A stretch of 45,384 bases of DNA from Gammaproteobacteria bacterium (GCA_030654835.1 JAURWS010000041.1:1-45384), one strand, 5' to 3'. Counted from the first letter of the stretch, positions 33,320 to 41,530 are shown. The notes: generated from the sequence alone by a model not told the origin. A program made the numbers and translations.

Positions 33320-33888
33320 ACGACACCAGCCTGCAAGCCGACACGCTCTACCGCGAAGAAGCGCCAACCAATCACGTGGAGGAGCCACGCGCCGTCGCCA
33401 CGCCACGAACCTACCTGCCCAGTGATCCACGCCGCAAGTCACTGTTTCTTACTGGTCTGCTCTCGCTGATGCCCGGGCTTGGGCACATCTATCTGGGTTA
33501 CTACCAGCGCGGTTTCATCCACGTCGCTGTCTTCGGCAGCACGATCTCGCTGGTCGCCGCCGGACAGATCGACGGCCTCGGCCCCCTGCTCGGCACCTTT
33601 ATTTCCTTCTTCTGGTTCTTCAACCAGATCGACGCGCTGCGCCGCGCCACGCTCATCAACCTGACACTGGAGGGCATCGAGAACATGCCGCTGCCCGACG
33701 AGATGCAGGGCCCCTTGCTCGGGGGCAGCACGGTGGCGGGTACGGCACTGCTGGCGGGCGGTGTCATCGCGCTGTCCAATACGCTGTTCAATCTGCCACT
33801 GGACTGGCTCAACGACTGGTGGCCAATAGCGCCAATTGCACTCGGTGCCTATCTGATTTACCGTGCCCGGCAGGATCAACAGTCCTGA
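33316..33888 (+). CDS. Small membrane protein, TM2-like, in the sigma operon
   Basis: A 190-residue inner-membrane protein. A polar N-terminus (about 45 residues) is followed by LFLTGLLSLMPGLGHIYLGYYQRGF, a motif of TM2-domain and related proteins (P-G-x-G-x-x-Y-x-G), two helices, a second helical pair near the C-terminus with WWPIAPIALGAYLIYRAR, and a basic end. ATG 33316 overlaps the previous stop and follows CAGGAGCACCACG. Third gene of the sigma/anti-sigma operon, so it is probably part of the same envelope response. The function of the family is unknown. Confidence 0.8.
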   Translation: MNDTSLQADTLYREEAPTNHVEEPRAVATPRTYLPSDPRRKSLFLTGLLSLMPGLGHIYLGYYQRGFIHVAVFGSTISLVAAGQIDGLGPLLGTFISFFWFFNQIDALRRATLINLTLEGIENMPLPDEMQGPLLGGSTVAGTALLAGGVIALSNTLFNLPLDWLNDWWPIAPIALGAYLIYRARQDQQS

Positions 33889-33899
33889 GCAACCGATCA

Positions 33900-34022
33900 G
33901 CAGACCCATGAGACTTGCCATGACGCCAACAGAACCCTGTGCCGAAGGCGGCTGCGGCGCCGCTACGAGGCGGCGACCGATGAGTTGATCCGCAAAGGCT
34001 ATTGCTGCCCGCGTTCAAGGAA
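33900..34022 (+). pseudogene. Possible C-terminal remnant of a lost gene
   Basis: In one plus-strand frame this short stretch reads RRRLRRRYEAATDELIRKGY followed by CCPRSRKH and a stop. The segment RYEAATDELIRKGY looks like a genuine protein C-terminal helix, but no start or upstream homologous sequence remains. It lies between convergent genes. Weak call based on appearance only. Confidence 0.25.
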
Positions 34023-34048
34023 ACATTGATGGTGATTGCGCGAGGCAA

Positions 34049-35134
34049 TCAAGGCCCATTCTGACTCTGATCGGGCGGCTGACGCGGCAGCTCTTCGCGC
34101 AGCCACTCGCGCCAGATCGACACCAGCAGCGCCATCAGCACCGGGCCGACGAAGAGGCCGATGATGCCCATGGTCTTCACGCCACCGATCAGCCCGAAGA
34201 AGGTCGGCAGGAACGGCAGCTTCACTGGCCCGCCCACCAGCCGTGGACGGATGGTCTTGTCGACCACGAACAACTCGACGCTGCCCCAGATAAACAGCCC
34301 GAGACCCGCACCCGTCTCTCCGGAGCCTAGCAGGTAAATCGAGATCAGACTGAAGATCAGCGGCGCACCGCCGGGAATCAGCGCCATGAACCCAGTCAAC
34401 ACACCGAATGCCACTGGCGACGGCACCCCGGCGATCCAGTAGGCGATGCCCAGAATGATGCCCTCGCCAATCGCGATCACGGTCATGCCCACCACTGTAG
34501 ACGTCACCGTCGCGGGCACGACTCGCGAAAACTGATACCAGCGCTCCGGCAGAATCCGCTCACCCAGCGTGTCCAGCTGTCTGGCAATGATGTGGCCGTC
34601 CTTGTAGAGGAAGAACAAGGTAATCAGCATGAACAGCAGCGTCAGCAACAGGCCCGCAGTGCCCCAGCCGAACACCAGCACCCAGCGCGAAATGCCGCTG
34701 ATCTGGGCGCCGCTCACCAGTGACAACACCTGCCCTAGCTGATGTGGCTCACCCAGATAGATCTCCCACTGCTCCGCGAGCGTCGGCCCCATCATCGGCA
34801 CGGCATTCAACCAAACAGGCACCGGCGCACCATTCTCATTAGCCAAAGTAAGCCAGCGAATCCACTCCCGCACCTCGTCGAGCGCGTAGGAAAACACCAT
34901 CGCCAGTGGAATCACAATGCCCAGCACCATAGCCGACAAAGCCAGAGACGCAGCCCAGGTGGTATTGCCGTCGCAGGCGCGCAGCAGGCGCTGATAGATC
35001 GGCCAGCTGGCGAAACAGATGATCAGGGCAGCCAGCCCCGGGACGAGAAATCCGATGAAGAAGAACAGACCGGCGGCGATGATCGCCACCAGCAAGGCCC
35101 GCAGGATCGCTTCATTACTGACTATGGGACCCAT
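34049..35134 (-). CDS. AI-2E family transporter (YdiK/PerM type)
   Basis: A 361-residue polytopic inner-membrane protein with about eight helices. Family features are the first pair of helices (LLVAIIAAGLFFFIGFLVPGLAAL), the long amphipathic central region, and the conserved C-terminal part with LTGFMALIPGGAPLIFSLISIYLLG, VDKTIRPRLVGGPVKLPFLPTF and GLIGGVKTMGIIGLFVGPVLMAL. Members are named after the AI-2 exporter TqsA, but most export unknown small solutes or act in ion homeostasis. Single gene, convergent with the sigma operon. ATG 35134 lacks a strong ribosome site. Confidence 0.9.
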   Translation of the reverse strand: MGPIVSNEAILRALLVAIIAAGLFFFIGFLVPGLAALIICFASWPIYQRLLRACDGNTTWAASLALSAMVLGIVIPLAMVFSYALDEVREWIRWLTLANENGAPVPVWLNAVPMMGPTLAEQWEIYLGEPHQLGQVLSLVSGAQISGISRWVLVFGWGTAGLLLTLLFMLITLFFLYKDGHIIARQLDTLGERILPERWYQFSRVVPATVTSTVVGMTVIAIGEGIILGIAYWIAGVPSPVAFGVLTGFMALIPGGAPLIFSLISIYLLGSGETGAGLGLFIWGSVELFVVDKTIRPRLVGGPVKLPFLPTFFGLIGGVKTMGIIGLFVGPVLMALLVSIWREWLREELPRQPPDQSQNGP

Positions 35135-35213
35135 CGTGACGCTTACTCCGGTAAATGCACGCGCGGATCGTAATCTGCCGCCCCGGCAGCGTCAAACGGT
35201 CAATTCAATCCCC

Positions 35214-36218
35214 TCAAAATTCCACTGCCCCACCCGACACGACCAAATGCAGCCTGCCATCCACATCCAGCCTCCGCGTCGACACGACGTTCCGATCCGC
35301 ATCCCCAATCAGCGTCTCAAACAGATCCTGCGCAAAATGACGATTGCCAATGTGCCACGAGTGATTGAAAGAGCCGATCTCCTCCCGCTGGTCCCGCTGC
35401 CGCACAACCAGGTCCGAATCCAGAACCGCGAAGTACCCGCTGCAGTCCACGTTTACCGCCTTGATCGGTATCTCGGCAGGCATTCCCACCCGCCCGACAC
35501 GCGGCGCCATCCCCACCCGTTTGGCATTGGAAAGCTTCAGCACGGAGTCGTGCAGATTCGAATAATTGGTCAGCCGCATGCAGTGTCGATACAGCGAATC
35601 CGTGGTCGCATTGTCGCTACGCATCGAGCCCGCCGACACATCCGCACCGATCAACGCAATCTGACTCACCATCCACGAATTGTTCTCCAACCGGGCATCG
35701 TCGGCATCATCGAAGGCCTCGCGAATCACATACGCGCCGGTCGAGTGCCCCAGCAGATGCACGTTGATCGCACAGTCCGGCCGCTGCGCCTTCGACAGCA
35801 GATGAATGCCATCGGACACCAGCTGCATCGAACTGCGCTTCGCGTCGTGTCGATCCTCAAGATAGTTGAGCGCCGTGTCATCACTCGGCCAGTCGTAGGA
35901 CACCACCGCGCCCTTGAAACCAGCCGTATCCAGATCGGACGCCAGCCGATCATGCCGCTTCATCACCGTGTCCTGGTCGTTGTTGTAGCCATGCACGAAG
36001 AAAAGAATGTCCCCGCGCGGCACATCAGCCCCCACCCGCTCATCGGTCCCCCAGGCCGCATCCTCCAGCAGCCCCTTGAGCCACACGTCACGCCTGACGG
36101 CATGCTGCGGCGTCGGCAACACACCGGGTGGAACGACGAGGTACAACGTTTTCCCCGGCTCGGTTGTGAAAGATCCTTTGCTGACTGCACGCGCGCACAT
36201 TACGTATCTATCGGTCAT
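35214..36218 (-). CDS. DUF900-type alpha/beta hydrolase
   Basis: A 334-residue cytoplasmic protein of the alpha/beta hydrolase fold. The oxyanion-hole strand is ILFFVHGYNND (HGYNN 76-80), followed by VVSYDWPSDD and the nucleophile elbow LLGHSTGAYV with Ser159; a C-terminal His in FNHSWHIGNRHF could complete the triad. DUF900 members have this HGYNN and G-H-S-x-G arrangement. Substrate unknown; lipase or esterase activity is plausible. ATG 36218 follows an AGGAGGTTCGCC site. It marks the last core-like gene before the accessory region. Confidence 0.85.
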   Translation of the reverse strand: MTDRYVMCARAVSKGSFTTEPGKTLYLVVPPGVLPTPQHAVRRDVWLKGLLEDAAWGTDERVGADVPRGDILFFVHGYNNDQDTVMKRHDRLASDLDTAGFKGAVVSYDWPSDDTALNYLEDRHDAKRSSMQLVSDGIHLLSKAQRPDCAINVHLLGHSTGAYVIREAFDDADDARLENNSWMVSQIALIGADVSAGSMRSDNATTDSLYRHCMRLTNYSNLHDSVLKLSNAKRVGMAPRVGRVGMPAEIPIKAVNVDCSGYFAVLDSDLVVRQRDQREEIGSFNHSWHIGNRHFAQDLFETLIGDADRNVVSTRRLDVDGRLHLVVSGGAVEF

Positions 36219-36269
36219 GGCGAACCTCCTTGGTAACTTCCAGAACTTTAGTGGATATCGTTGAACACC

Positions 36270-37001
36270 TTACACAGCAACAGACGGAATCATGTCCCAG
36301 ACTTTGCCATCGAGTTGGCGACCGTTGGCCTTCTTGTTGCGATGTATTCCATCAGCTCCCCAGGCGCCCCATTGCTTGAAGAAAAAATCCACACCGGCGC
36401 GGATGCACTGATTGCGGATATCAATGGCCCACTCCGCTTGCATCGGTCTGGCTCCGAAACCGGATTCGCCGCCCACGATGACCCAGTGAATACCTTCCAA
36501 CTCAAGCGAGCCAAGATTTTCCAGTAGAGGCTCGACCGACAGGAATCTCGTTCTCGCGTCGATGTTCGTCAAATCTGCAATGCGCGGCTTGCCATATTTT
36601 CTGTCCTCGACAGAGACACCCAGCCATGCGTTATCAGGCACCAGTCGAGACGAGAAATACTCGCGCATGTTGGCGCTGCGTTTGGTCAGTATCTGGTATG
36701 TGTGCTGTGGCGTCGCACGGATAACGTCCATGACTTGATCAATGAACTCGATTGGCACGCCATCCTGAAACAGGTCGCTCATTGAGTTCACGAAATACAT
36801 CGTCGGCTTGCGGCGCCGCAGCGGTTGCTCCAAGCGCTCAGGAAGGAGGCTGAGCTGGAAACCATTTTCATATCCAGGCGCTCCCATAGCCTGCAAACGT
36901 CTGGCCATGGTCTCCGCATAGCAATGCTTACAACCTGGCGACACTTTGATACATCCGGTCACCGGGTTCCAAGTCTGTTCTGTCCACTCAATTCTGCTCA
37001 T
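36270..37001 (-). CDS. DUF5131 (phage Gp37/Gp68, three-Cys-motif) protein
   Basis: A 243-residue protein with WNPVTGCIKVSPGCKHCYAE near the N-terminus: Cys17, Cys24 and Cys27 form the three-Cys motif that is thought to hold an iron-sulfur cluster in a radical-SAM-like fold (family knowledge). Other family segments are TMYFVNSMSDLFQDGVP, ILTKRSANM, WLGVSVED, FLSVEPLLENLG, WVIVGGESGFGARPM and VDFFFKQWG. The upstream gene is its regular partner TcmP, two bases away. ATG 37001 is chosen over an in-frame TTG at 37007. The pair occurs in phages and mobile regions; the reaction is unknown. Its partner is frameshifted here. Confidence 0.9.
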   Translation of the reverse strand: MSRIEWTEQTWNPVTGCIKVSPGCKHCYAETMARRLQAMGAPGYENGFQLSLLPERLEQPLRRRKPTMYFVNSMSDLFQDGVPIEFIDQVMDVIRATPQHTYQILTKRSANMREYFSSRLVPDNAWLGVSVEDRKYGKPRIADLTNIDARTRFLSVEPLLENLGSLELEGIHWVIVGGESGFGARPMQAEWAIDIRNQCIRAGVDFFFKQWGAWGADGIHRNKKANGRQLDGKVWDMIPSVAV

Positions 37002-37003
37002 GA

Positions 37004-37886
37004 TCAATCATTGCCAATATTGTTTTTGATAATCTGCGATGCCGCCCTCTCCGCGAGCCCCCAGGCACTCTGCTTCCTGTTAGAAACCGCAAAATAAAAC
37101 AAGAACAACGGTTTTCCATTGTTCTTCAATGGTACGGGAAGTGCAACGTAAGGAAACAGCTCTTTCAATCTCGCTGTCACCCACCGCTCAAGCTCATCGG
37201 TGTTCAACCTTTGCGCCTCAGGAGTTGGATCAGTATCTCCAAACAAATCGAGTGTTGCTGGCATGTCGACAGGCTTGTAGAGCGCCGCTTCCCACTCATC
37301 AGTACCGAGGAGCCTGTTCAGCGTCCCTTTCCATTCCGGCCTGACCCGCGACTCATTCTTTGGAGTCATTCTTTGGAGTCATTCTCAAAATGACAGAGAT
37401 GGGAAAGAGCAGCCACAAATCGACCTTCCCCGATTCGGCTACATGCCGAAGGGTAGACCAATCCAGCTGAGTGCTGTACGGATCAAGCAACAAGACAGCA
37501 CGATCATGTCTGCCAAGACTTGCGCAAAACTTTGGAACGAACTGATTGGCGTCCAGCTGATAAACCAGAATCTTCTTGTTGGGATATTCATCCCTGATTC
37601 TCATCAGCTCTCTAACGTGTTCTGGATTCAGGTCATTAAAATGATAACGATGGAAACCTAGCTCCACGTCCAATGCTGTCAGCGCCGAGCCTTTGAAATC
37701 CTCTTGTGCAACCAGCACCGCTTGACCTTCCTCATCAGTAGGAACATGCGAGCCTGCGCCTGAAAACGCATCAGCGTAGTGCAGAGTAAATGGCTGGTTC
37801 TTGAGAGCTGACGCATAAAACTTCAGATAAGCCTCAAGCACCGCTAATTTCTTTCTAGTCCAGATACCGCCAAATACATGTTTCAT
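37004..37886 (-). pseudogene. tcmP: Three-Cys-motif partner protein TcmP, split by a frameshift
   Basis: The N-terminal part (37886 to the stop at 37353) reads MKHVFGGIWTRKKLAVLEAYL, YADAFSGAG and AVLLLDPYSTQLDWSTL, a Rossmann-like TcmP domain; the C-terminal part (37369-37004) runs from RVRPEWKGTLNRLLG to the end. The two frames meet in a 13-bp tandem duplication. Removing one copy restores a continuous frame of about 290 residues reading ILRMTPKNESRVRPEW. So a normal-length gene is broken, or switched, by the duplication. ATG 37886 follows AAGGATGCT; an in-frame TTG lies at 37919. A sequencing error is possible but a 13-bp exact duplication makes it less likely. Confidence 0.85.
37353..37378. 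repeat. 13-bp tandem duplication that shifts the tcmP frame
   Basis: Two exact copies of TCATTCTTTGGAG (37353-37365 and 37366-37378) followed by the first seven bases of a third (TCATTCT). Thirteen is not a multiple of three, so gain or loss of one unit turns the tcmP frame off or on. Confidence 0.95.
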
Positions 37887-37908
37887 AGCATCCTTGCTCC
37901 ACGCGCCA

Positions 37909-37946
37909 ATACTGTACAATAATACAGTATAAATTATTCATGTCCA
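37909..37946 (-). promoter_or_regulatory. tcmP promoter with overlapping operator
   Basis: On the minus strand, a -35 TGGACA (37946-37941), a 16-bp spacer and a -10 TATTAT (37924-37919) precede tcmP. A perfect inverted repeat ATACTGTA-N6-TACAGTAT (37909-37930) covers the -10, a layout expected for a repressor site. The regulator is not identified. Confidence 0.65.
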
Positions 37947-37966
37947 GCGCCCAAAAAACATGTCAG

Positions 37967-38185
37967 CTAAACTGCTTCCATCTCGACAACGCCAGGCAAT
38001 CCGCACAGTGTCAACCTCTGCAAATCGACCTTACGACTGGCATTGTCGATATCGATGCCGGTTAGATTACCGTCCGTGTCATAGTCGAGGACGACTCCCT
38101 CTGAGACCTCAAGACTATCAACCCCCGGCTTGTCGATTAGATCTATATACAGAGAATCTGTTTCTGAAGTGTAGCTGAGTTTCAT
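37967..38185 (-). CDS. DUF2283 family small protein
   Basis: A 72-residue protein starting MKLSYTSETDSLYIDLIDKP, with EGVVLDYDTDGNLTGIDIDNAS, the whole-length DUF2283 pattern. These proteins are often encoded beside DUF4258 or RelE-like partners and in mobile regions; no function is established. ATG 38185 follows GGGAGGTTAAATC. No partner toxin is adjacent here. Confidence 0.85.
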   Translation of the reverse strand: MKLSYTSETDSLYIDLIDKPGVDSLEVSEGVVLDYDTDGNLTGIDIDNASRKVDLQRLTLCGLPGVVEMEAV

Positions 38186-38217
38186 GATTTAACCTCCCGG
38201 CGGCGTGCGTGCACTCA

Positions 38218-38631
38218 TTACGGCGCGTACTTCTCAAACACCTGCGCCTCAGTCAGCGTGTTGGTGCGGTTCGCGAAATCGTAATACGCAGGCTTTTTAT
38301 CGATGAAAATCTGCTCTTTCAATTCCAACCCGGGTTGATCCTGGAACAACCCCGCCGGGACAATGTACTCACTGCCGGGCTTGAGTCGATAGAACAAGTG
38401 CGTGCCGCAGGTCTTGCAGAATCCCCGCTCGGCCCACGCCGATGATGCATATTGCGTGACGTTTTCGACACCGGAAATCTGCACATCGGTGCCACAGTGA
38501 ATCGCGATCAACGGCCCGCCGCCCCACCGACGACACATGCCGCAATGACACACCTCTACATCGGTGGCCGCCTTGGCGACAATGGCGACGGCTCCGCACA
38601 AACATTTTCCTTCCATCGTTTCCTTGTTCAT
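38218..38631 (-). CDS. GFA/CENP-V family zinc protein (1)
   Basis: A 137-residue protein of the glutathione-dependent formaldehyde-activating (GFA) family. Zinc ligands are visible in GKCLCGAV, VCHCGMCRRW and FCKTCGTHLFY. The family binds zinc through these cysteines; a few members catalyse S-hydroxymethylglutathione formation, most are uncharacterised. The ATG at 38631 follows GGGAGACCAA and is preferred to an in-frame start 36 bases upstream that would overlap the preceding gene. It lies 32 bp after a second GFA gene on the same strand, a likely operon. Confidence 0.88.
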   Translation of the reverse strand: MNKETMEGKCLCGAVAIVAKAATDVEVCHCGMCRRWGGGPLIAIHCGTDVQISGVENVTQYASSAWAERGFCKTCGTHLFYRLKPGSEYIVPAGLFQDQPGLELKEQIFIDKKPAYYDFANRTNTLTEAQVFEKYAP

Positions 38632-38663
38632 TTGGTCTCCCTCATCGCACACGTTTGTGATGC

Positions 38664-39098
38664 TCAATTGCCTGCGTCTTTTTTCACAAGAGGAGGCGGC
38701 TGCGTTTCAAATTGCGGCAGGTCCGGGTCCAGCAACGCCCAGTGCGGGGCCGAGCTGGTCCAAATATGAGAATCCAACGCAACATTCTCGGGAGTATCAA
38801 GCGTGCCGACTCTCACAACGACAAGATCGGATCGCTCTTCGGAACCACTCAACACATGAACGCCACAGTTCGGACAAAATCGTCTATGCATGTGGCGACC
38901 ACTGTCAGCGATACTCGGATAGTCTCGCAACTCGCCCGTTATCGTGATCGCTTCGGCGGGAAATACCAGATTCACAGTGGCATTTCCCGATGCCAGATAC
39001 TGACAAACACGGCACCAGCACACCCTCGAAACAATGGGCTCTGCGCTTGCGACATAACGCACCGCGCCACATAAACATCCGCCTTCAATCTTGATCAT
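38664..39098 (-). CDS. GFA/CENP-V family zinc protein (2)
   Basis: A 144-residue GFA protein: GGCLCGAVRY at the N-terminus, VCWCRVCQYLASGNATVNLVFP, then FCPNCGVHVLSG and a C-terminal extension. All Cys pairs of the family are present. It is only distantly similar to the GFA protein just downstream, so the two are not a recent duplication. ATG 39098 follows a caggagtagcaa site. Confidence 0.88.
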   Translation of the reverse strand: MIKIEGGCLCGAVRYVASAEPIVSRVCWCRVCQYLASGNATVNLVFPAEAITITGELRDYPSIADSGRHMHRRFCPNCGVHVLSGSEERSDLVVVRVGTLDTPENVALDSHIWTSSAPHWALLDPDLPQFETQPPPLVKKDAGN

Positions 39099-39141
39099 TT
39101 GCTACTCCTGCTGACGCATGACACTGCTGTTTGAAGACGCC

Positions 39142-39417
39142 CTACCGGTGAAACTCGACGTAGAACCGTACCTTGCCAAGCGGTTTCACCTCATGCAAAA
39201 CAGTGGGCTCCACCACTCCAAAAGTATTACTGTTCAGGACCACAACTTCTGTCTCGGGTCCATTGATTGTGTACTGCAACTCCCCTTCAAGCACCACGAT
39301 TTTTGCCCATACCGACTCCTTGGTCTGGTGCGCATGCAGAAGCCCGCTCGGGACGCTCTCTTCCGTGAACTCGGGCGTTCTTTTGTAGGGGGTAACATTG
39401 TCTGGTAACTGTTTCAT
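39142..39417 (-). CDS. DUF1971 (YeaR/TehB-tail-like) cupin protein
   Basis: A 91-residue single-domain cupin: MKQLPDNVTPYKRTPEFTEE, GLLHAHQTKESVWAKIVVLEGELQYTI and GVVEPTVLHEVKPLGKVRFYVEFHR, which is the complete DUF1971 pattern. The His and Glu in LLHAHQTKESVW and LHEV are candidate metal ligands. Relatives include YeaR of E. coli, induced by nitrate/NO, and a domain of tellurite-resistance TehB proteins. ATG 39417 gives the family N-terminus although the frame extends upstream. It is divergent from the haloacid dehalogenase gene. Confidence 0.9.
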   Translation of the reverse strand: MKQLPDNVTPYKRTPEFTEESVPSGLLHAHQTKESVWAKIVVLEGELQYTINGPETEVVVLNSNTFGVVEPTVLHEVKPLGKVRFYVEFHR

Positions 39418-39518
39418 GCTTTTGTCCAAATAAACTTTTCGTAGTGATAGACTCGCCGCACGAACGTTACAGAAGTGAGCCTGACCAAACAATAATAACC
39501 TGATAAAAGGAGCTGGCC

Positions 39519-40355
39519 ATGCGTGAATCCAAATCGATACAGAATCCGATCTCCCGTCGCACATTCCTCACTCTCGCTGCCTCATCGGCCGTGCTGGCAG
39601 GCGGCTCCCTGCACAGCCTGAGCAGTCTTGCCGCGAATGCCTCCGTCGTGCCCGACGTCAAGGCGCTGGTGTTCGATGTGTTCGGCACGGTGGTGGACTG
39701 GCGTGGCTCGGTCATCCGCGAAGGCCAGCTGCTGGGTGAGCGCAAGGGTTACGACGTCGACTGGGCCGAGTTCGCCGACCGCTGGCGCGCTGGCTACGGC
39801 CCGTCCATGAATCGCGTGCGCAGTGGCGAGCTGCCCTGGACCAAACTCGACGATCTGCACCGCATGGTACTGAACGAGCTGGTCGAGGAATTCAAGCTGA
39901 CCGGAATGACAGAGGAAGAGCTGCAGCATTTCAATTACGCCTGGCACCGCCTGAGCCCCTGGCCCGACGCCATCGCCGGGCTCAGCCGCTTGCGCAACGA
40001 ATACGTGATCGCGCCGCTCTCCAATGGCAATGTCTCGCTGCTGCTGAACATGGCGAAGAATGCGGGATTGCCGTGGGACACCATCCTGTCGGCCGAATTG
40101 TCCCGTCATTACAAGCCCGACCCGGAAGCGTATCTCAAGGCAGCGGAGCTGTTCAGTCTGGAGCCAGAACAGGTGATGCTGGTGGCGGCGCATCCGGGCG
40201 ATCTGCGCAGCGCGGCGGAGGCCGGGCTGAGAACGGGGTATGTGCACCGTCCGCTGGAGCGCGGAGCGGAGAGACCGACGGTGCCGCCGGCGAGAGATGA
40301 GTTCGATGTGTTTGCGGACGACTTTCTGGAATTGGCGGGGCAGTTGGGGGCGTAG
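39519..40355 (+). CDS. Tat-exported haloacid dehalogenase, type II
   Basis: A 278-residue HAD enzyme of the (S)-2-haloacid dehalogenase type. A twin-arginine signal (SRRTFLTLAAS, residues 12-22, hydrophobic to about 40) precedes the HAD core: nucleophile Asp53 in LVFDVFGTVVDW, Arg in VIREGQ, cap domain, SNGNVSLL, Lys in YKPDPEAYLKA, and VAAHPGDLRSAAEAGLRTGYV. The family hydrolyses 2-haloalkanoic acids using the Asp as nucleophile. Most members are cytoplasmic; the Tat signal places this one in the periplasm. ATG 39519 follows AAAGGAGCTGGCC. Single gene. Confidence 0.88.
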   Translation: MRESKSIQNPISRRTFLTLAASSAVLAGGSLHSLSSLAANASVVPDVKALVFDVFGTVVDWRGSVIREGQLLGERKGYDVDWAEFADRWRAGYGPSMNRVRSGELPWTKLDDLHRMVLNELVEEFKLTGMTEEELQHFNYAWHRLSPWPDAIAGLSRLRNEYVIAPLSNGNVSLLLNMAKNAGLPWDTILSAELSRHYKPDPEAYLKAAELFSLEPEQVMLVAAHPGDLRSAAEAGLRTGYVHRPLERGAERPTVPPARDEFDVFADDFLELAGQLGA

Positions 40356-40415
40356 GTCTAGTGTATACGGGAATCTCATCATGCTCAGAGTAGAATTTTG
40401 ATGGCAGCCTGGTGA

Positions 40416-40631
40416 TCACGGTTTCTGATACTGAAACACCTCCTCAAGTGGCAGCTCAAACACAGCCGCGATGCGAAATGCCACTTCGAGAGACGGGGAG
40501 TACTTGCCCAGCTCAATCGCATTCACTGTCTGACGCGTGACGCCGATCTGTTGTGCCAGCGCCAGCTGCGACATATCGCTGTGGGTGGCACGCAATTCCC
40601 GAATTCTATTGTTGATGGGCAACTCTGGCAC
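40416..40631 (-). CDS. Small XRE-family transcriptional regulator
   Basis: A 71-residue helix-turn-helix protein: NNRIRELRATHSDMSQLALAQQIGVTRQTVNAIELGKYSPSLEVAFRIAAVFELPLEEVFQY, a complete Cro/CI-type fold of the YozG kind. The start is GTG 40631, two bases after the stop of the membrane gene upstream and preceded by AAGGGG. Such one-domain regulators commonly pair with a small membrane protein, as here, and probably autoregulate. Confidence 0.9.
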   Translation of the reverse strand: MPELPINNRIRELRATHSDMSQLALAQQIGVTRQTVNAIELGKYSPSLEVAFRIAAVFELPLEEVFQYQKP

Positions 40632-40633
40632 GG

Positions 40634-41056
40634 CTATCCCCTTCGGTACTGGACGATCAGCATGGTGGCTCTAACAATTTCGGCGATGATGATGCTCATG
40701 AGGTAGAGCATACCCCAGCCCCAGTTACGGCCTTCAGTGTGGATCATCGCGAAGGTGATCAGCACCAGCAGAATGATCAGGACTGTATACGCAACGCGGG
40801 CGGCCCGGAACGCGAATAGTTGCTCGCGTTCATCCCTGGGAATGCCGGCATCTTCCGGCGAGAGTCTGCGCGCGATGAAGACGAGCAACAGTTCCAGGAC
40901 CACAAAACTGGTCAAGGCCAGAGCTGCCAGATGGGCCAGCGAAAAGATGTTGGGGTCGGGACGATGATAGGCTTGAACCATGAGGATGTAGTACGGGATA
41001 AACACAATCAGCAGGGCGAAAATGGTGGCCCAGGCTTTTTTCTCACGGAACGGCAT
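40634..41056 (-). CDS. Four-helix membrane protein paired with the XRE regulator
   Basis: A 140-residue integral membrane protein with four predicted helices (about 9-28, 40-62, 86-105, 112-132). It resembles the DUF2178-type membrane proteins that accompany short XRE regulators. The function is unknown. ATG 41056 follows CAGGAGCCAGCC; the gene is directly followed by the regulator in the same operon. Confidence 0.78.
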   Translation of the reverse strand: MPFREKKAWATIFALLIVFIPYYILMVQAYHRPDPNIFSLAHLAALALTSFVVLELLLVFIARRLSPEDAGIPRDEREQLFAFRAARVAYTVLIILLVLITFAMIHTEGRNWGWGMLYLMSIIIAEIVRATMLIVQYRRG

Positions 41057-41113
41057 GGCTGGCTCCTGAATCGATTATCGGGTCGGGTGCAGAGACAAGG
41101 GTAAGGAAGAACA

Positions 41114-41530
41114 TCAGACTGGCCCTATCAAGGCAATGCTGAGGTTCTCACAATTCTCCAGCACGGAGGCGTCCTCGCGAATGATTTGTATCAGTTGCCC
41201 CGGAATGTCCTTGATGTGGTCCACGATCTGCTCGGGCGTCAGCTCGCCAAAGAAGTCGGAAGTTTTCATAAGATCAAAGGTGTCCTGCCGAAACTTTTCC
41301 TCGTCCACCGAGGCTGGGCCATCGGCAAAGGCTTTCACGGTCAGTTGGTAGTACTCCTGGAATACCGGTTCAATACACAGCGAGCCATCCCCCTCGCGTA
41401 TTGATATCGTGACTGGCCCTGATTCCTGACCGTGGACAAGATGATGGCTTTGACGGCCGACATGCAGCCCGAAGAACACAGCGACGAGCACGAACACAGC
41501 AGCAACGGTGATTTTCATGGCGATCTTCAC
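41114..41530 (-). CDS. Exported or membrane-anchored protein, unrecognised
   Basis: A 138-residue protein with an N-terminal signal or anchor (about 5-24, MKITVAAVFVLVAVFFGLHV), then a soluble domain with two Cys (SLCIEP and ENCENL) that could form a disulfide, and helices EEKFRQDTFDLMKTSDFF and PEQIVDHIKDIPGQLIQII. I do not recognise a family. The start is GTG 41530, with AGGAG seven bases upstream; an ATG four codons later lacks that spacing. Confidence 0.65.
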   Translation of the reverse strand: MKIAMKITVAAVFVLVAVFFGLHVGRQSHHLVHGQESGPVTISIREGDGSLCIEPVFQEYYQLTVKAFADGPASVDEEKFRQDTFDLMKTSDFFGELTPEQIVDHIKDIPGQLIQIIREDASVLENCENLSIALIGPV

